Shown piece by piece: positions 9,160 to 17,901 of a stretch of 64,000 nucleotides of DNA. Each line of letters starts with the position of its first letter. The stretch's first letter is position 1. The DNA is from Nesterenkonia salmonea. Its GTDB lineage: Bacteria; Actinomycetota; Actinomycetes; Actinomycetales; Micrococcaceae. The notes under the pieces were generated by a model that saw only the letters and a list, made by a program, of their open reading frames with translations, did no database searches and was not told the origin of the DNA. Location of the stretch: NCBI RefSeq assembly GCF_005771525.1, contig NZ_VAVZ01000002.1:82201-146200 (forward strand), written 5' to 3'. The translations under genes were made by a program, and so were the position numbers.

Positions 9160-10215
9160 TCAGGAGAGCGTGGGTGCGGCGACTTTCCAGCGTGCTGCGG
9201 CGCTGCGCAGCAGCTCCGCTGTGCTGGGACTGAGATCTATGTACGCGGAGTACTTGTCTCGGTTGCGTGCCTCGAGGTCTCCAGGCGCGAAGACTTTCTC
9301 CCCAGAGGTGCGGACCCTGTCACGCAGCTGCGTGAAGCGATCACGGGTGTGTTCCACCCCACCGAAGAACTCTGGGTTGATAGCAAAGAGTGTGTGTCCT
9401 ACATTCATTCTTGAACGCGGATCAACCCAGATATCGACTGTCTCGTAGGCGTACGACGCCTGGCTGAGCGCGGCCGAGAGCCCCTCGAGGGCGATCGAGA
9501 GTCCGGAGCCTTTATGGCCGCCAAATGCAGTCAATGCGCCGTCGAGAGCCTTCTGCGGATCAGTGGTGGAGGCTCCCTGAGAATCGACCGCCCATCCCTC
9601 AGGAAGCGCGGTGTTCGAGTTTCGCGCGGCAATGACCTTTCCGTAGGCGCCGGTGCTGGTTGCCATGTCCACCGTCATACTGTGTCCATCTGCTGTGGGC
9701 ATACCGATCGACAGCGGGTTGGTCCCCAATACCTTGCCTGATCCTCCGAATGCCGCAACTGCAGGTCCTGTAGTGGAACTGGCCATTCCGATGTAGCCGT
9801 GTTCAGCAAGCTTGTCCACCCAAAAGGCGCCCGCACCAAAGTGCACACTGTTCTGCACCGACACCACAGTGCACGCGGTCCGACCGAGCTCCTCGACGCT
9901 GAAACGCACCGCCTCCTGCATAGCGACTTGGCCGAATGCGCCGTCCGCATCAAGCAGGCCCCCTCCCGGCGACTGGCGAATCCAACTCATCTGCGGGGAG
10001 GTGTTGATACCTCCGGCTGCGGCCGCCTCCGCGTAGAGCGGCAGACGAAGAAGGCCATGGGAGGCGATTCCACTCCTGTCTGCGAAGACGAGGTTCTCTG
10101 CCGTGATGGCAGCATCCTCGGCGCGAGCTCCGACCTCGGTAAGGACTCGGCGAGCAAAGTCTTCTGCCTCTGCAACAGAGATCTGCCGGGTTTCTTCGAC
10201 CGAATTCTCAGTCAT
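9160..10215 (-). CDS. Ldh family (malate/L-lactate dehydrogenase, type 2) oxidoreductase
   Basis: A 351-residue member of the Ldh_2 (MDH2) NAD(P)-dependent oxidoreductase family. Markers are ADRSGIASHGLLRLP, VSVQNSVHFGAGAFWV, GTNPLSIGMPT, and FGGHKGSGLSIALE near the C-terminal half. Its ATG overlaps the 3' end of the GntR gene by 8 bases, with AGGGAGG upstream. Members oxidise or reduce L-lactate, malate, ureidoglycolate or 2,3-diketo-L-gulonate. Since the FAH-hydrolase step in this operon should release L-lactate, oxidation of L-lactate to pyruvate is a reasonable but unproven role; a sugar-acid substrate is equally possible. Confidence 0.85.
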   Translation of the reverse strand: MTENSVEETRQISVAEAEDFARRVLTEVGARAEDAAITAENLVFADRSGIASHGLLRLPLYAEAAAAGGINTSPQMSWIRQSPGGGLLDADGAFGQVAMQEAVRFSVEELGRTACTVVSVQNSVHFGAGAFWVDKLAEHGYIGMASSTTGPAVAAFGGSGKVLGTNPLSIGMPTADGHSMTVDMATSTGAYGKVIAARNSNTALPEGWAVDSQGASTTDPQKALDGALTAFGGHKGSGLSIALEGLSAALSQASYAYETVDIWVDPRSRMNVGHTLFAINPEFFGGVEHTRDRFTQLRDRVRTSGEKVFAPGDLEARNRDKYSAYIDLSPSTAELLRSAAARWKVAAPTLS

Positions 10216-11062
10216 GACGCCTCCCTAAGGTGCCGTCCGAACCTGTTGACTGGCTCGGAGCTGGCACGTGATTGGTCTGGCCGGAACCTGGTGCGCCCAA
10301 AACGTGAGAACGCACAGCTCCGAGGCTGGTCAACGTGTCTTTTCCCCGCACACCGAGGGAGAATCTGTCCATGGCGGCGAAGAGGTGTGCTCGCATGGCC
10401 TCTTCGGCTGCGTGCGGATCAGCCCGGCTGATAGCTTCGGCAATCACCTTGTGCTCCTCAATCGTGTGTGTGCCGTCCAAATCCGCCGGGTAGAGACGGA
10501 AGAGATGGAGGTGAGCATGCAGCTGGCGAAAAGCATTGTGGAGGAACGAATTCCCGACGGCGTAGAAGATCATGTCGTGGAAGGCGACATCGTGGGAAGC
10601 TAACGCGTACCCTTCGTTCTTTCGCTCATTTAGCGCAACGAATCGGTCAATTTCAGCGAGCATCTCCCGGCCAGGGTTCGACGCTCGGTCATTTGCAGCA
10701 GCGCTGGCGGACCACGGTTCCAGAAGCAGCCGCACTTCGATCAGCTCTCGAAGCTGACCCTCGTCCAGAAGAGGGCTTGTCCAGAGGCCTCGCGGTTTCT
10801 TACCGACCACCAACTTGTCACCCTCAAGGCGCTGCAGCGCTTCACGCACCGGAGTTTGAGAAACACCAAGTTCACGAGCCAACTTGTCAATGTTGAGCTT
10901 CGTGTCCGGTGGTATGGCCTTGGAGAGGATCATTGCTTTGATCCGGTCATAGGGCGGCTGGGTCTCCCGCTGGACCCTGCTCGTCTCACCCTCGGCCTGT
11001 CCAGGTTCGACGAACGGAATCTGATGTCCATCGCTTTCCCCGACTTGGGAACCACCGGTCAT
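10208..11062 (-). CDS. GntR-family regulator, FCD (FadR) subgroup, of the sugar-acid operon
   Basis: A 284-residue regulator with an N-terminal winged helix (PPYDRIKAMILSKAIPPD, then LARELGVSQTPVREALQRLE, about residues 38-95) and a C-terminal FCD ligand domain with the metal-binding histidines of the HDVAFHDMIF and HAHLHLF stretches. About 40 extra residues follow the FCD domain. It is inside the operon: its ATG overlaps the stop of the XylX-like gene (ATGA) and its end overlaps the Ldh gene. It probably senses a keto-deoxy sugar acid and controls the promoter in front of the aldehyde dehydrogenase gene. No clear cognate operator could be assigned. Confidence 0.9.
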   Translation of the reverse strand: MTGGSQVGESDGHQIPFVEPGQAEGETSRVQRETQPPYDRIKAMILSKAIPPDTKLNIDKLARELGVSQTPVREALQRLEGDKLVVGKKPRGLWTSPLLDEGQLRELIEVRLLLEPWSASAAANDRASNPGREMLAEIDRFVALNERKNEGYALASHDVAFHDMIFYAVGNSFLHNAFRQLHAHLHLFRLYPADLDGTHTIEEHKVIAEAISRADPHAAEEAMRAHLFAAMDRFSLGVRGKDTLTSLGAVRSHVLGAPGSGQTNHVPAPSQSTGSDGTLGRRHD

Positions 11063-12237
11063 GGCTTCTCTCGCGACTGTTCGAGCCGGGCGATGTCACG
11101 GCAGAGGCTGCGGATCCCGTATGTCCACGGGGGCAGTTCCTCTGTCTTTCCGACCTGATTGACCAATGATCCGAGCTTGTCGGTGGCGATGGTGACGATG
11201 TCGCCGACCTTGTGAGTGAATCCTTCCCCCGGAACGTCTCGGTCCTGCTTGGGAGCGAACAGTGTTCCCGTGAAGAGGACGAATCCGTCTGGGTACTGGT
11301 GGTGATCTCCTCGGGTTGCTTCGACAAGATCATCAAAGGTTCGGCTCAGCGCTGAGACCACGTTCATTCCGTTGAGCGTGTACCCCTCGGGACCATCCAC
11401 GGTGAGCGATATCTCCAGCTGGTGAGCGTCCTGAAGACTGAAGGCATCATCGATGAGCCGGATGAATGGCCCAATAGCTGTTGACCGATTGTTGTCCTTA
11501 GCCATCCCCAATAGGAGGGCGCTTCTGCCCTCTACATCGCGCAGATTCACATCATTGCCGAGAGTGACACCTACCGTGCGACCCTGCGAGTCAACGACCA
11601 GAACCAGCTCCGGTTCGGGGTTGTTCCACGAGGAGAACGCTGGGATGCCAATTGAGCTTCCGCTGCCCACGGCTGCCAGCACCGGGGCTTTGGTGAACAC
11701 CTCGGGATCTGGCCCGAGGCCGACTTCTAGGTATTGTGACCACCAATTGCGTTCCAGAAGTGCCTGCTTGACGGCTTCGGCCTCTTTACCGCCCGGTACG
11801 ACAGTGGCGAGGTCGACGCCGAGCTCACTCTGCATTTGTTCTCGGACCTTCGCTGCAGCGCTGGGATCTCCACCACTGCGTTCCTCTATGACGCGTTCAA
11901 TCATGGAACCGACGAAAGTGACCCCACAGGCCTTGATGACTTGGGCGTCCAAGGGAGCCAGGAGCATCGGCACATTTGAGTTCCCCTGACTCTCCAGATA
12001 GATATCTTCGACGTTCCACGTGGGGCGGTCCTGCCGCAACTGTGAAAGGTGCCCATTGAGATCTTGGAGCTCCAGGAGATCTGCGGTGGTCGAAGCAAGG
12101 GAGGATGCGTCCCAGACCTTGCCGTCCGCGTAGAGCACGGGCACAGGCAGTTCGCGGGACGGATCCCATACCCGGCCAATGTAGATACCAGAGGTATCAG
12201 CTGGAAGAACGTCGGAGATCGTGTGATTCATCGTCAT
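11059..12237 (-). CDS. xylX: 2-keto-3-deoxy-pentonate dehydratase, XylX type (FAH family)
   Basis: A 392-residue FAH-superfamily protein of the long type found in Weimberg pathways, where XylX of Caulobacter dehydrates 2-keto-3-deoxy-D-xylonate to alpha-ketoglutarate semialdehyde. Matching stretches are GVTFVGSMIERVIEERSGG, NWWSQYLEVGLGPDPEVFTK, SSWNNPEPELVLVVDSQGR, TLGNDVNLRDVEGRSALLL and GEGFTHKVGDIVTI. It is 11 bases downstream of the KGSA dehydrogenase gene, exactly the next enzyme of that route. Acts in the cytoplasm. Stereochemistry (D-arabinonate, L-arabinonate or D-xylonate series) cannot be read from sequence. Confidence 0.88.
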   Translation of the reverse strand: MTMNHTISDVLPADTSGIYIGRVWDPSRELPVPVLYADGKVWDASSLASTTADLLELQDLNGHLSQLRQDRPTWNVEDIYLESQGNSNVPMLLAPLDAQVIKACGVTFVGSMIERVIEERSGGDPSAAAKVREQMQSELGVDLATVVPGGKEAEAVKQALLERNWWSQYLEVGLGPDPEVFTKAPVLAAVGSGSSIGIPAFSSWNNPEPELVLVVDSQGRTVGVTLGNDVNLRDVEGRSALLLGMAKDNNRSTAIGPFIRLIDDAFSLQDAHQLEISLTVDGPEGYTLNGMNVVSALSRTFDDLVEATRGDHHQYPDGFVLFTGTLFAPKQDRDVPGEGFTHKVGDIVTIATDKLGSLVNQVGKTEELPPWTYGIRSLCRDIARLEQSREKP

Positions 12238-12248
12238 TGGGGGTTGCC

Positions 12249-13688
12249 TCAGTTCTTCCAGTTGCCATCGACCCGGCGACGCAGACCCAGCGGATTATTG
12301 TCTTGGAGAGCCTCCGGCAGGTCCGCTTCGGCGAAGTCTTGGTAGGCCACGGCCCGCAGGAATCGGGAGACGGCCGCAGTGCCGACTGAGGTGCCCAGTG
12401 TTGTTGTCGCCGGGTATGGACCGCCGTGGTGCTGTGCGTAGGAGACAGTCACCCCGGTAGGCCAGCCGTTCTTCAGCAGGCGGCCGCACCGCTGGGCGAG
12501 GGCAGCCATGAGCTGATCAATGTTCTCTTCAGACTCGGCGTGAATTGTTCCCGTCAGTTGGCCTGGCAGATGGTCAAGCACGCCCAGCAGCTCCTCCGAG
12601 CTTTCATAGCTGATCACGACGGCCGCGGGACCGAACATTTCGGTGTGCAGGACTTCGGCGTCCGGGGCAAGCTCCCCAGCCCGAGCGTGGAAGACTGTCG
12701 GCTCCGGCGGGTCCGCACTAGCGCTGTCATTGCCGGAGATCCGCTCGACGCCCGCGATCTCGGCAACGTGCCGCCGGGACTCTGTAAAGCCTTCGGCGAT
12801 GCGGTCATTAAGCATCTTTCCAGGCAGTTCAACGCCTTGGAGAGATTCGGCGACTGCGTCCTTTACCTGCTCTGCCACCACAGTCGGCACAAATACCAGC
12901 CCAGGCTTGGTGCAGAACTGTCCGATTCCCATGGTCATTGAACCGACGAAGCCCTCGGCTATTTCACCACCCCTGGCCTGCCATGCCTGCTCGGTGATCA
13001 CCACCGGGTTGATGGATCCAAGCTCACCGTAGAACGGAATCGGCTCCGGACGGGATGCTGCCCGGTCGAACAGCGCACGCCCTCCCGGAACAGAACCCGT
13101 GAATCCGATGGCTTTCACTTTCGGGTGCTCCACCATCTGGATACCGGCTTCACGGCCAGTGATCGCTGAGAACATTCCCTCCGGGGCGCCAGCCTTCTGC
13201 AGGCCCTCGATGATGATCTGGGCCGTCAGTTCGCCAAGTTCAACGTGGCCCCCATGAATCTTGTGCACTACCGGGCAGCCCGCAGCCCACGCGGAAGCTG
13301 TGTCGCCGCCAGCAACGGAGAACGCAAATGGGAAGTTCGAAGCCCCGAATACCCCTACGACGCCGATCGGCACGTTGAGGCGGCGGATATCTGGCCGAGG
13401 ACCCATACCCCAATCAGGGTCATGATGGTCAACAGTGGCATCCAGGAATTCACCTCGCCGCACCTCGTCTGCAAGCAGCTTCAGCTGGAAGACGGTTCGA
13501 GTCAGCTCGTTATTGAGGCGAGCCGCGGGCAGGTTGGTGTCCTTCTGACCAACCTCCACGAGTCGCTCACGATGGTCTTCGAGGGCATCAGCTGCCGCAT
13601 CAAGCCAACCAGCACGCTCCTCGAGTCCATGGTCCTGGATCGCAAGAAACGCCTCATGGGCTTTCGTCACTTTCGAATCGACTGACAT
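12249..13688 (-). CDS. alpha-ketoglutarate semialdehyde dehydrogenase (NADP+)
   Basis: A 479-residue aldehyde dehydrogenase of the KGSADH/2,5-dioxovalerate dehydrogenase branch: FGASNFPFAFSVAGGDTASA (cofactor/substrate loop), GSVPGGRALFDRAA, general base Glu222 in FYGELGS, and nucleophile Cys259 in GIGQFCTKPG. It oxidises alpha-ketoglutarate semialdehyde to 2-oxoglutarate, the final step of oxidative pentose/aldonate degradation. First gene of the ten-gene minus-strand operon. A ribosome site GAAAGG lies upstream of the ATG. Pairing with the XylX-like gene makes the assignment stronger than sequence alone would. Confidence 0.9.
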   Translation of the reverse strand: MSVDSKVTKAHEAFLAIQDHGLEERAGWLDAAADALEDHRERLVEVGQKDTNLPAARLNNELTRTVFQLKLLADEVRRGEFLDATVDHHDPDWGMGPRPDIRRLNVPIGVVGVFGASNFPFAFSVAGGDTASAWAAGCPVVHKIHGGHVELGELTAQIIIEGLQKAGAPEGMFSAITGREAGIQMVEHPKVKAIGFTGSVPGGRALFDRAASRPEPIPFYGELGSINPVVITEQAWQARGGEIAEGFVGSMTMGIGQFCTKPGLVFVPTVVAEQVKDAVAESLQGVELPGKMLNDRIAEGFTESRRHVAEIAGVERISGNDSASADPPEPTVFHARAGELAPDAEVLHTEMFGPAAVVISYESSEELLGVLDHLPGQLTGTIHAESEENIDQLMAALAQRCGRLLKNGWPTGVTVSYAQHHGGPYPATTTLGTSVGTAAVSRFLRAVAYQDFAEADLPEALQDNNPLGLRRRVDGNWKN

Positions 13689-14049
13689 GTGTTTTCACCT
13701 TTCGCTGGAGACCACCGGGACGTGAGCATTCTTCACTGACGACTGTCCAAGCCGTGTGACTCAAGCAACAGAGACAAGGTCTTGGACTTCAATTTCCTAT
13801 AGCTTCTAGAAAAAACCTATACCAATTAACACTGTGTTGCAACTCACATCTGCTTGTTCTCCCTAGTCAGCTGCTTTCGCCCCAAAGCATGAACGGTGAC
13901 AGAGAGGCAGTGGGAACGCTGAGCCTGACTCTCGAGCAGCCACTGATGCAGCACACATCCTCGAAAGCAGCTTTGACGACGACGCCGACTGTGGCCTTGG
14001 TGACGACCAGCTGACCCCCATTGGGGGACCTGCTCAATCAGGCGCACCC
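13689..14049. other. intergenic region between the sugar-acid operon and fabG, with an amidase-like relic
   Basis: The region carries the promoter of the leftward operon and, at 13970-14010, a 41-base stretch differing at only 5 positions from 32330-32370, the DNA that encodes the C-terminus of the large amidase. Translated leftwards it reads VVTKATVGVVVKAAF, against VVTKAAVGGIVKAAV in the amidase. There is no gene around it, so it looks like a relic of a duplicated or deleted amidase gene. The rest shows nothing I can name. Confidence 0.5.
13796..13825 (-). promoter_or_regulatory. candidate promoter of the sugar-acid operon
   Basis: Read on the minus strand, TTGGTA (13825-13820) and TATAGG (13801-13796) are separated by 18 bases, about 110 bases before the aldehyde dehydrogenase start. 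Just upstream, 13833-13846 is an imperfect palindrome (TGTGTTG/CAACTCA) that could be a GntR site. Based only on resemblance to -35/-10 elements. Confidence 0.3.
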
Positions 14050-14077
14050 TTGCAACATACCGCGCAGTCGGTATGCT
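14050..14077 (+). promoter_or_regulatory. fabG-maoC promoter with TetR operator
   Basis: TTGCAA (14050-14055) and TATGCT (14072-14077) are 16 bases apart. The space between them and the -10 box are covered by the 20-bp palindrome at 14056-14075, CATACCG-6 bases-CGGTATG. The same palindrome occurs three more times (19045, 27858, 31045). A repressor bound here would block RNA polymerase. Confidence 0.65.
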
Positions 14078-14113
14078 TCTAGGAACTGAACAGATCGACG
14101 AGAGGACACCCGT

Positions 14114-14875
14114 ATGAAACCCACAACCCCACGCGTTGCGATGGTGACCGGAGGTGCGCGCGGAATCGGCGCAGCCACCGCCCGTCGCCTTGCCGAGGAA
14201 GGGCACGCTGTGGCGGTGCTTGACCTCCTTGAAGAGCAGGCAATCGCCACTGCCGAGGAGATTCGAACCGCGGGCGGTTCGGCCCTGGCCTTAGGAGTCG
14301 ACGTCGCCGATGAACTGGCCGTGGAGAAGGCGACTGAGCGCGTCGCCCAGGAGCTCGGAGGTCCCACTATCCTGATCAACAACGCCGGGATACTGCGCGA
14401 CAACTTGCTGTTCAAAATGAGCACCGAAGACTGGGATCAGGTACTTTCGGTACATCTGCGTGGTGCGTTTCTCATGTCCCGGGCTGTGCAGAAACACATG
14501 GTCGACGCCGGTTGGGGCCGCATCGTCAACATGTCCAGCACCTCGGCTCTGGGCAACCGAGGTCAGGCAAACTACTCTGCGGCCAAGGCAGGAATACAAG
14601 GGCTGACAAAGACTTTGGCCACCGAGCTGGGCAGGTTCGGCATCACTTCTAACGCGGTAGCTCCCGGATTTGTCCAGACAGACATGACGCGCACCACGGC
14701 GGAGCGGGTGGGGATGGAATTCGATGAGTTCGTCGCCGCCGCCACCGCCCAGATTCCGGTTGGCCGACCCGGAGTTCCGGAGGACATCGCCGCTGCTGCA
14801 GCCTTCTTCTGCTCGGAGGAGGCGGGGTTCACCTCGGGACAGGTGCTCTACGTGGCGGGAGGGCCGGCGGCATGA
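14114..14875 (+). CDS. SDR-family 3-oxoacyl-(ACP/CoA) reductase, FabG-like
   Basis: A 253-residue classical SDR very close to FabG: VTGGARGIGAA, NNAGILRDNLLFKMSTEDW (the RDNLLFKM stretch is FabG-like), catalytic Ser in MSSTSALGN, and YSAAKAGIQGLTKTLA. It probably interconverts 3-oxoacyl and 3-hydroxyacyl thioesters. The ATG lies 36 bases after the -10 box of a TetR-controlled promoter; its end overlaps maoC by four bases. In an acyl-CoA catabolic regulon it more likely acts as a 3-hydroxyacyl-CoA dehydrogenase than in fatty-acid synthesis. Confidence 0.85.
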   Translation: MKPTTPRVAMVTGGARGIGAATARRLAEEGHAVAVLDLLEEQAIATAEEIRTAGGSALALGVDVADELAVEKATERVAQELGGPTILINNAGILRDNLLFKMSTEDWDQVLSVHLRGAFLMSRAVQKHMVDAGWGRIVNMSSTSALGNRGQANYSAAKAGIQGLTKTLATELGRFGITSNAVAPGFVQTDMTRTTAERVGMEFDEFVAAATAQIPVGRPGVPEDIAAAAAFFCSEEAGFTSGQVLYVAGGPAA

Positions 14876-15351
14876 GCGCAGCAAAGAACTCACGCGTCAT
14901 CTCCGCAGCGTCCCCGGCCGAACTCGCCGATTGCGTTGGCCTGACGGCAACCGGGCAGTGGTTCACCATCGACCAGGAACGTATCCAACTCTTCGCCGAC
15001 GCAACCATGGACCATCAGTGGATCCACCTGGACGCTGAGCGTGCAGCATCCGGACCCTTCGGAGCGACGGTGGCGCACGGCTATCTGACACTTTCACTGC
15101 TGCCCCATTTGGCCGCGTCACTGATTGAGGTGGGGAATGTGTCCTTGGCGATGAACTACGGACTGGACAAGGTGCGCTTCATTGCGCCGGTGACTGCCGG
15201 CTCACGGGTGCGTGCCAGCACCGAATTGACCGCAACGGAGCAAACAACCTTGGGAGTGCGCGCAAACTCGACGGTGACGATCGAGCTGGAGGGTTCCTCC
15301 AAGCCGGCGGTAGTGGCGGAGACCATCTCGATCTACGTGCCTGAGCGCTAA
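14872..15351 (+). CDS. MaoC-like (R)-specific enoyl-CoA hydratase
   Basis: A 159-residue single hot-dog protein of the MaoC dehydratase family. The hydratase-2 motif is visible: Asp and His in FADATMDHQWIHLD, followed by GPFGATVAHGYLTLSLLP. It would hydrate trans-2-enoyl-CoA to the (R)-3-hydroxyacyl-CoA, matching the FabG-like partner. Its ATG overlaps the fabG stop (ATGA), so the two are translationally coupled. A strong hairpin follows the stop codon. Confidence 0.87.
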   Translation: MSAAKNSRVISAASPAELADCVGLTATGQWFTIDQERIQLFADATMDHQWIHLDAERAASGPFGATVAHGYLTLSLLPHLAASLIEVGNVSLAMNYGLDKVRFIAPVTAGSRVRASTELTATEQTTLGVRANSTVTIELEGSSKPAVVAETISIYVPER

Positions 15352-15353
15352 GG

Positions 15354-15386
15354 GGCCTCCTCCCCTTGTGGGACGGGGAGGAGGCC
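15354..15386. terminator. bidirectional hairpin terminator
   Basis: A perfect 12-bp inverted repeat (GGCCTCCTCCCC at 15354-15365, complement at 15375-15386) with a 9-base loop, placed between the convergent maoC and thiolase genes. There is no long T-run, which is usual in high-GC bacteria. Confidence 0.75.
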
Positions 15387-15421
15387 AGCCGCTGAGTACA
15401 CGCTCTCGCGGTCTGGAGTCC

Positions 15422-16639
15422 TCAGACCCGCTCGAGCACCATCGCCATGCCCTGTCCCCCGCCGACGCACATCGTCTCCAGTCCATAGCGTCCCCCGGTC
15501 TTTGCCAGACCGCCGATAAGCGTCGAGGTGATGCGTGCCCCAGTCATTCCGAAGGGGTGGCCGACCGCGATCGCGCCGCCATGGACGTTGAGCTTGTCCT
15601 CCTCAACGCCGAGCTCACGCGCCGAGGGAATGACCTGTGCGGCGAATGCCTCGTTGATCTCAACAAGATCCATGTCTGCGATCGTCAGATTCGCCCGGGC
15701 CAGCGCAGACCGACTCGCATCGACAGGCCCCAGGCCCATAATTTCAGGCGAGAGCCCGCTGACACCTGTGGAGACAATTCGGGCAAGGGGCTGGAGCCCG
15801 AGCTCGGCTACGACGCGGTCGGAGACGACGACCAGAGCCGCCGCACCGTCGTTCAGCGGGCAGGAGTTGCCCGCGGTCACAGTACCGTCGGGACGGAAGA
15901 CAGGCTCCAGGGTGGCCAGCTTCTCGACAGTGGTCCCCGCACGTGGGCTGTCATCACCAGAGACGATGGTGCCGTCTGGAAGCGTGACGGGTCGGATGTC
16001 CTGCTGCCAGAAGTCAGCCGCCTGCTCAGTGCGCTGTTGGCTGCGCGCAGCAAACGCATCCTGTTCGTCCCGAGTGATCCCAAAGAGTTCAGCGACGTTC
16101 TCAGCCGTCTGCCCCATGGAGATGTAGGCGTCTGGCAGCGTCCCCTCCTGCCTGGGATCTGTCCACCGCGCTGAGCCGGACTGGGAACGTTCCAATGTCC
16201 GAGCCGTCGCCTCAGCGAAGACCGGATTGGTGAGGTCGTGGCCGGGAATGTAATCGCTGGAACCGATCGCCATTCCGCTGACTGACTCGACTCCTGCGGA
16301 GATGAAAATATCTCCTTCCCCAGCCTTGATGGCGTGGAACGCCATACGAGTGGACTGCAGACTGGAGGCACAGTATCGGGTCACCGTGGTGCCGGGGACA
16401 TTGTCCAAACCCAGCAGCACAGTGATGATGCGGGCCAGGTTGTGCCCTTGGTAGCCACCGGGGAGGCCGCAGCCGAGGATGAGGTCCTCGACCCGGGCGG
16501 GATCCAAGCCGGGCACACTATCCAGGGCGGCCTGGACGGTACCTGCTGCTAGGTCGTCAGAACGGAGGTCTTTCAGAGACCCTTTATAGGCGCGTCCGAT
16601 GGGGGATCGGACGGCGGAAACAATATATGCCTCGGGCAT
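15422..16639 (-). CDS. acetyl-CoA C-acyltransferase (thiolase)
   Basis: A 405-residue thiolase: nucleophile Cys90 in TRYCASSLQS, NEAFAAQ, GGAIAVGHPFGMTGAR with the active-site His, and the last catalytic Cys in ETMCVGGGQG. It cleaves 3-oxoacyl-CoA to acetyl-CoA (or propionyl-CoA) and a shortened acyl-CoA. Start ATG at 16639 with AAGGAG upstream; the longer open frame to 16804 would run into the acyl-CoA dehydrogenase gene. It lies 8 bases after that gene, so both share the QsdR-side promoter. Confidence 0.92.
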   Translation of the reverse strand: MPEAYIVSAVRSPIGRAYKGSLKDLRSDDLAAGTVQAALDSVPGLDPARVEDLILGCGLPGGYQGHNLARIITVLLGLDNVPGTTVTRYCASSLQSTRMAFHAIKAGEGDIFISAGVESVSGMAIGSSDYIPGHDLTNPVFAEATARTLERSQSGSARWTDPRQEGTLPDAYISMGQTAENVAELFGITRDEQDAFAARSQQRTEQAADFWQQDIRPVTLPDGTIVSGDDSPRAGTTVEKLATLEPVFRPDGTVTAGNSCPLNDGAAALVVVSDRVVAELGLQPLARIVSTGVSGLSPEIMGLGPVDASRSALARANLTIADMDLVEINEAFAAQVIPSARELGVEEDKLNVHGGAIAVGHPFGMTGARITSTLIGGLAKTGGRYGLETMCVGGGQGMAMVLERV

Positions 16640-16647
16640 TTTTCTCC

Positions 16648-17868
16648 TTAGACGAACGCCGAGTGGCCGGTCACCGACCGTGCGACGATGAGTTGATTCA
16701 TGTCCTTCGTGCCTTCGAACGTGTAGACAGCCTCTGCGTCGGCAAAGAATCGGGCCACTCCGTAATCGAGGGTAATGCCGTTGCCGCCAACGACTTCGCG
16801 GCACAGCGCCACCGTTTCGCGCATCCGTGTAGTGACGAATGATTTGGCCATCGCCGCGTGCTCATCGCGCTGAGTGCCCTCGTCTCCCATCTGGGAGACA
16901 CGGACGCACAGGCCGAAACTGGCGGTGATGTTTGCGATTGCTGTGGCCATCTTGTCCTGCACCAGCTGAAATGATGCGATCGGCCGGCCGAACTGCTCCC
17001 GCTGCCCCACATACTTCAGTGCCGCTTCGTAGGCGCCGATCATGGTTCCCAGCGCCTGCCAGGCCACTCCGTCACGGGTGATGCGCAGCACCTTGGCCAG
17101 GTCGCGGAAACTGTCGATCTTCTGCAGCCGGTCGGTCTCTGCGACTTCGACGTTCTCGAGGGTGATGTCGGCATTCTGCACGATCCGCAGCGACTGCTTA
17201 CGTTCGATCTTCGTGGCGCTGAACCCGGGGGTGCCTTGGCGCACGATGAAGCCCTTGACCCGGTCATCAGCGGTGTCCTTGGCCCAGATGACGACGACGT
17301 CGGCGAACGTGGCGTTGCCGATCCAGCGTTTGGCACCGTTGAGGACCCAGGTATCACCCTTCCGCGTTGCAGTGGTGCGCATACCGCGGGCCGTGTCCGA
17401 ACCTGCCAGTGGTTCAGTCAGCCCGAAGGCGCCGATCATCGATCCGTCCGCGAGCTGCGGCAGCCATTGGGCCCGCTGCTGGTCGGAACCGCCGAGGGCA
17501 ATGGAGGTCATCGCCAGGCCACTGGAGACTCCGATAAAGGTGCAGAATGAGGAGTCAACACGCGCCAGCTCCATACCGATCCATCCGCGGTGAACTGCAG
17601 AGGACTCCAGCGTGGAGGTTTCTTTCCATCCAGCGCCCATCGTGCCGATTTCCGCAAAGGGGCGGAAGAGGTGCACCGGACATTCAGCCCGTTCCCAGTA
17701 GTCGTCGGCGATCGGCCGCACCTCGCGCTCCATGAACTCGCGCACGGCGTGGACGGACTCCTGTTGGCGCGGTGTGAGCAGCTTCTGGAATCCGTAGAAG
17801 TCGGACTCGAGCAGCGGCATCGGCTCGCTGAGCTCTTCGGCGGTCGGGGTCTTCTCAACAGTGGACAT
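16648..17868 (-). CDS. acyl-CoA dehydrogenase, glutaryl-CoA-dehydrogenase-like
   Basis: A 406-residue FAD enzyme. The middle domain has FGLTEPLAGSDTARGMRTTA and LNGAKRWIGNATFADVVV; the C-terminal domain has AYEAALKYVGQREQFGRPI and ends with VYTFEGTKDMNQLIVARSVTG, where Glu is the catalytic base as in glutaryl-CoA dehydrogenases. Probably oxidises a short acyl-CoA to the 2-enoyl-CoA. The second of two adjacent ATGs is chosen because it is 7 bases from GGAGG. Divergent from the QsdR-like regulator, with a large palindrome between them. The substrate (glutaryl-, isobutyryl- or other short chain) is open. Confidence 0.88.
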   Translation of the reverse strand: MSTVEKTPTAEELSEPMPLLESDFYGFQKLLTPRQQESVHAVREFMEREVRPIADDYWERAECPVHLFRPFAEIGTMGAGWKETSTLESSAVHRGWIGMELARVDSSFCTFIGVSSGLAMTSIALGGSDQQRAQWLPQLADGSMIGAFGLTEPLAGSDTARGMRTTATRKGDTWVLNGAKRWIGNATFADVVVIWAKDTADDRVKGFIVRQGTPGFSATKIERKQSLRIVQNADITLENVEVAETDRLQKIDSFRDLAKVLRITRDGVAWQALGTMIGAYEAALKYVGQREQFGRPIASFQLVQDKMATAIANITASFGLCVRVSQMGDEGTQRDEHAAMAKSFVTTRMRETVALCREVVGGNGITLDYGVARFFADAEAVYTFEGTKDMNQLIVARSVTGHSAFV

Positions 17869-17901
17869 CATTGTTCCTCCATTCGATGGGATGCCACCAG
17901 T

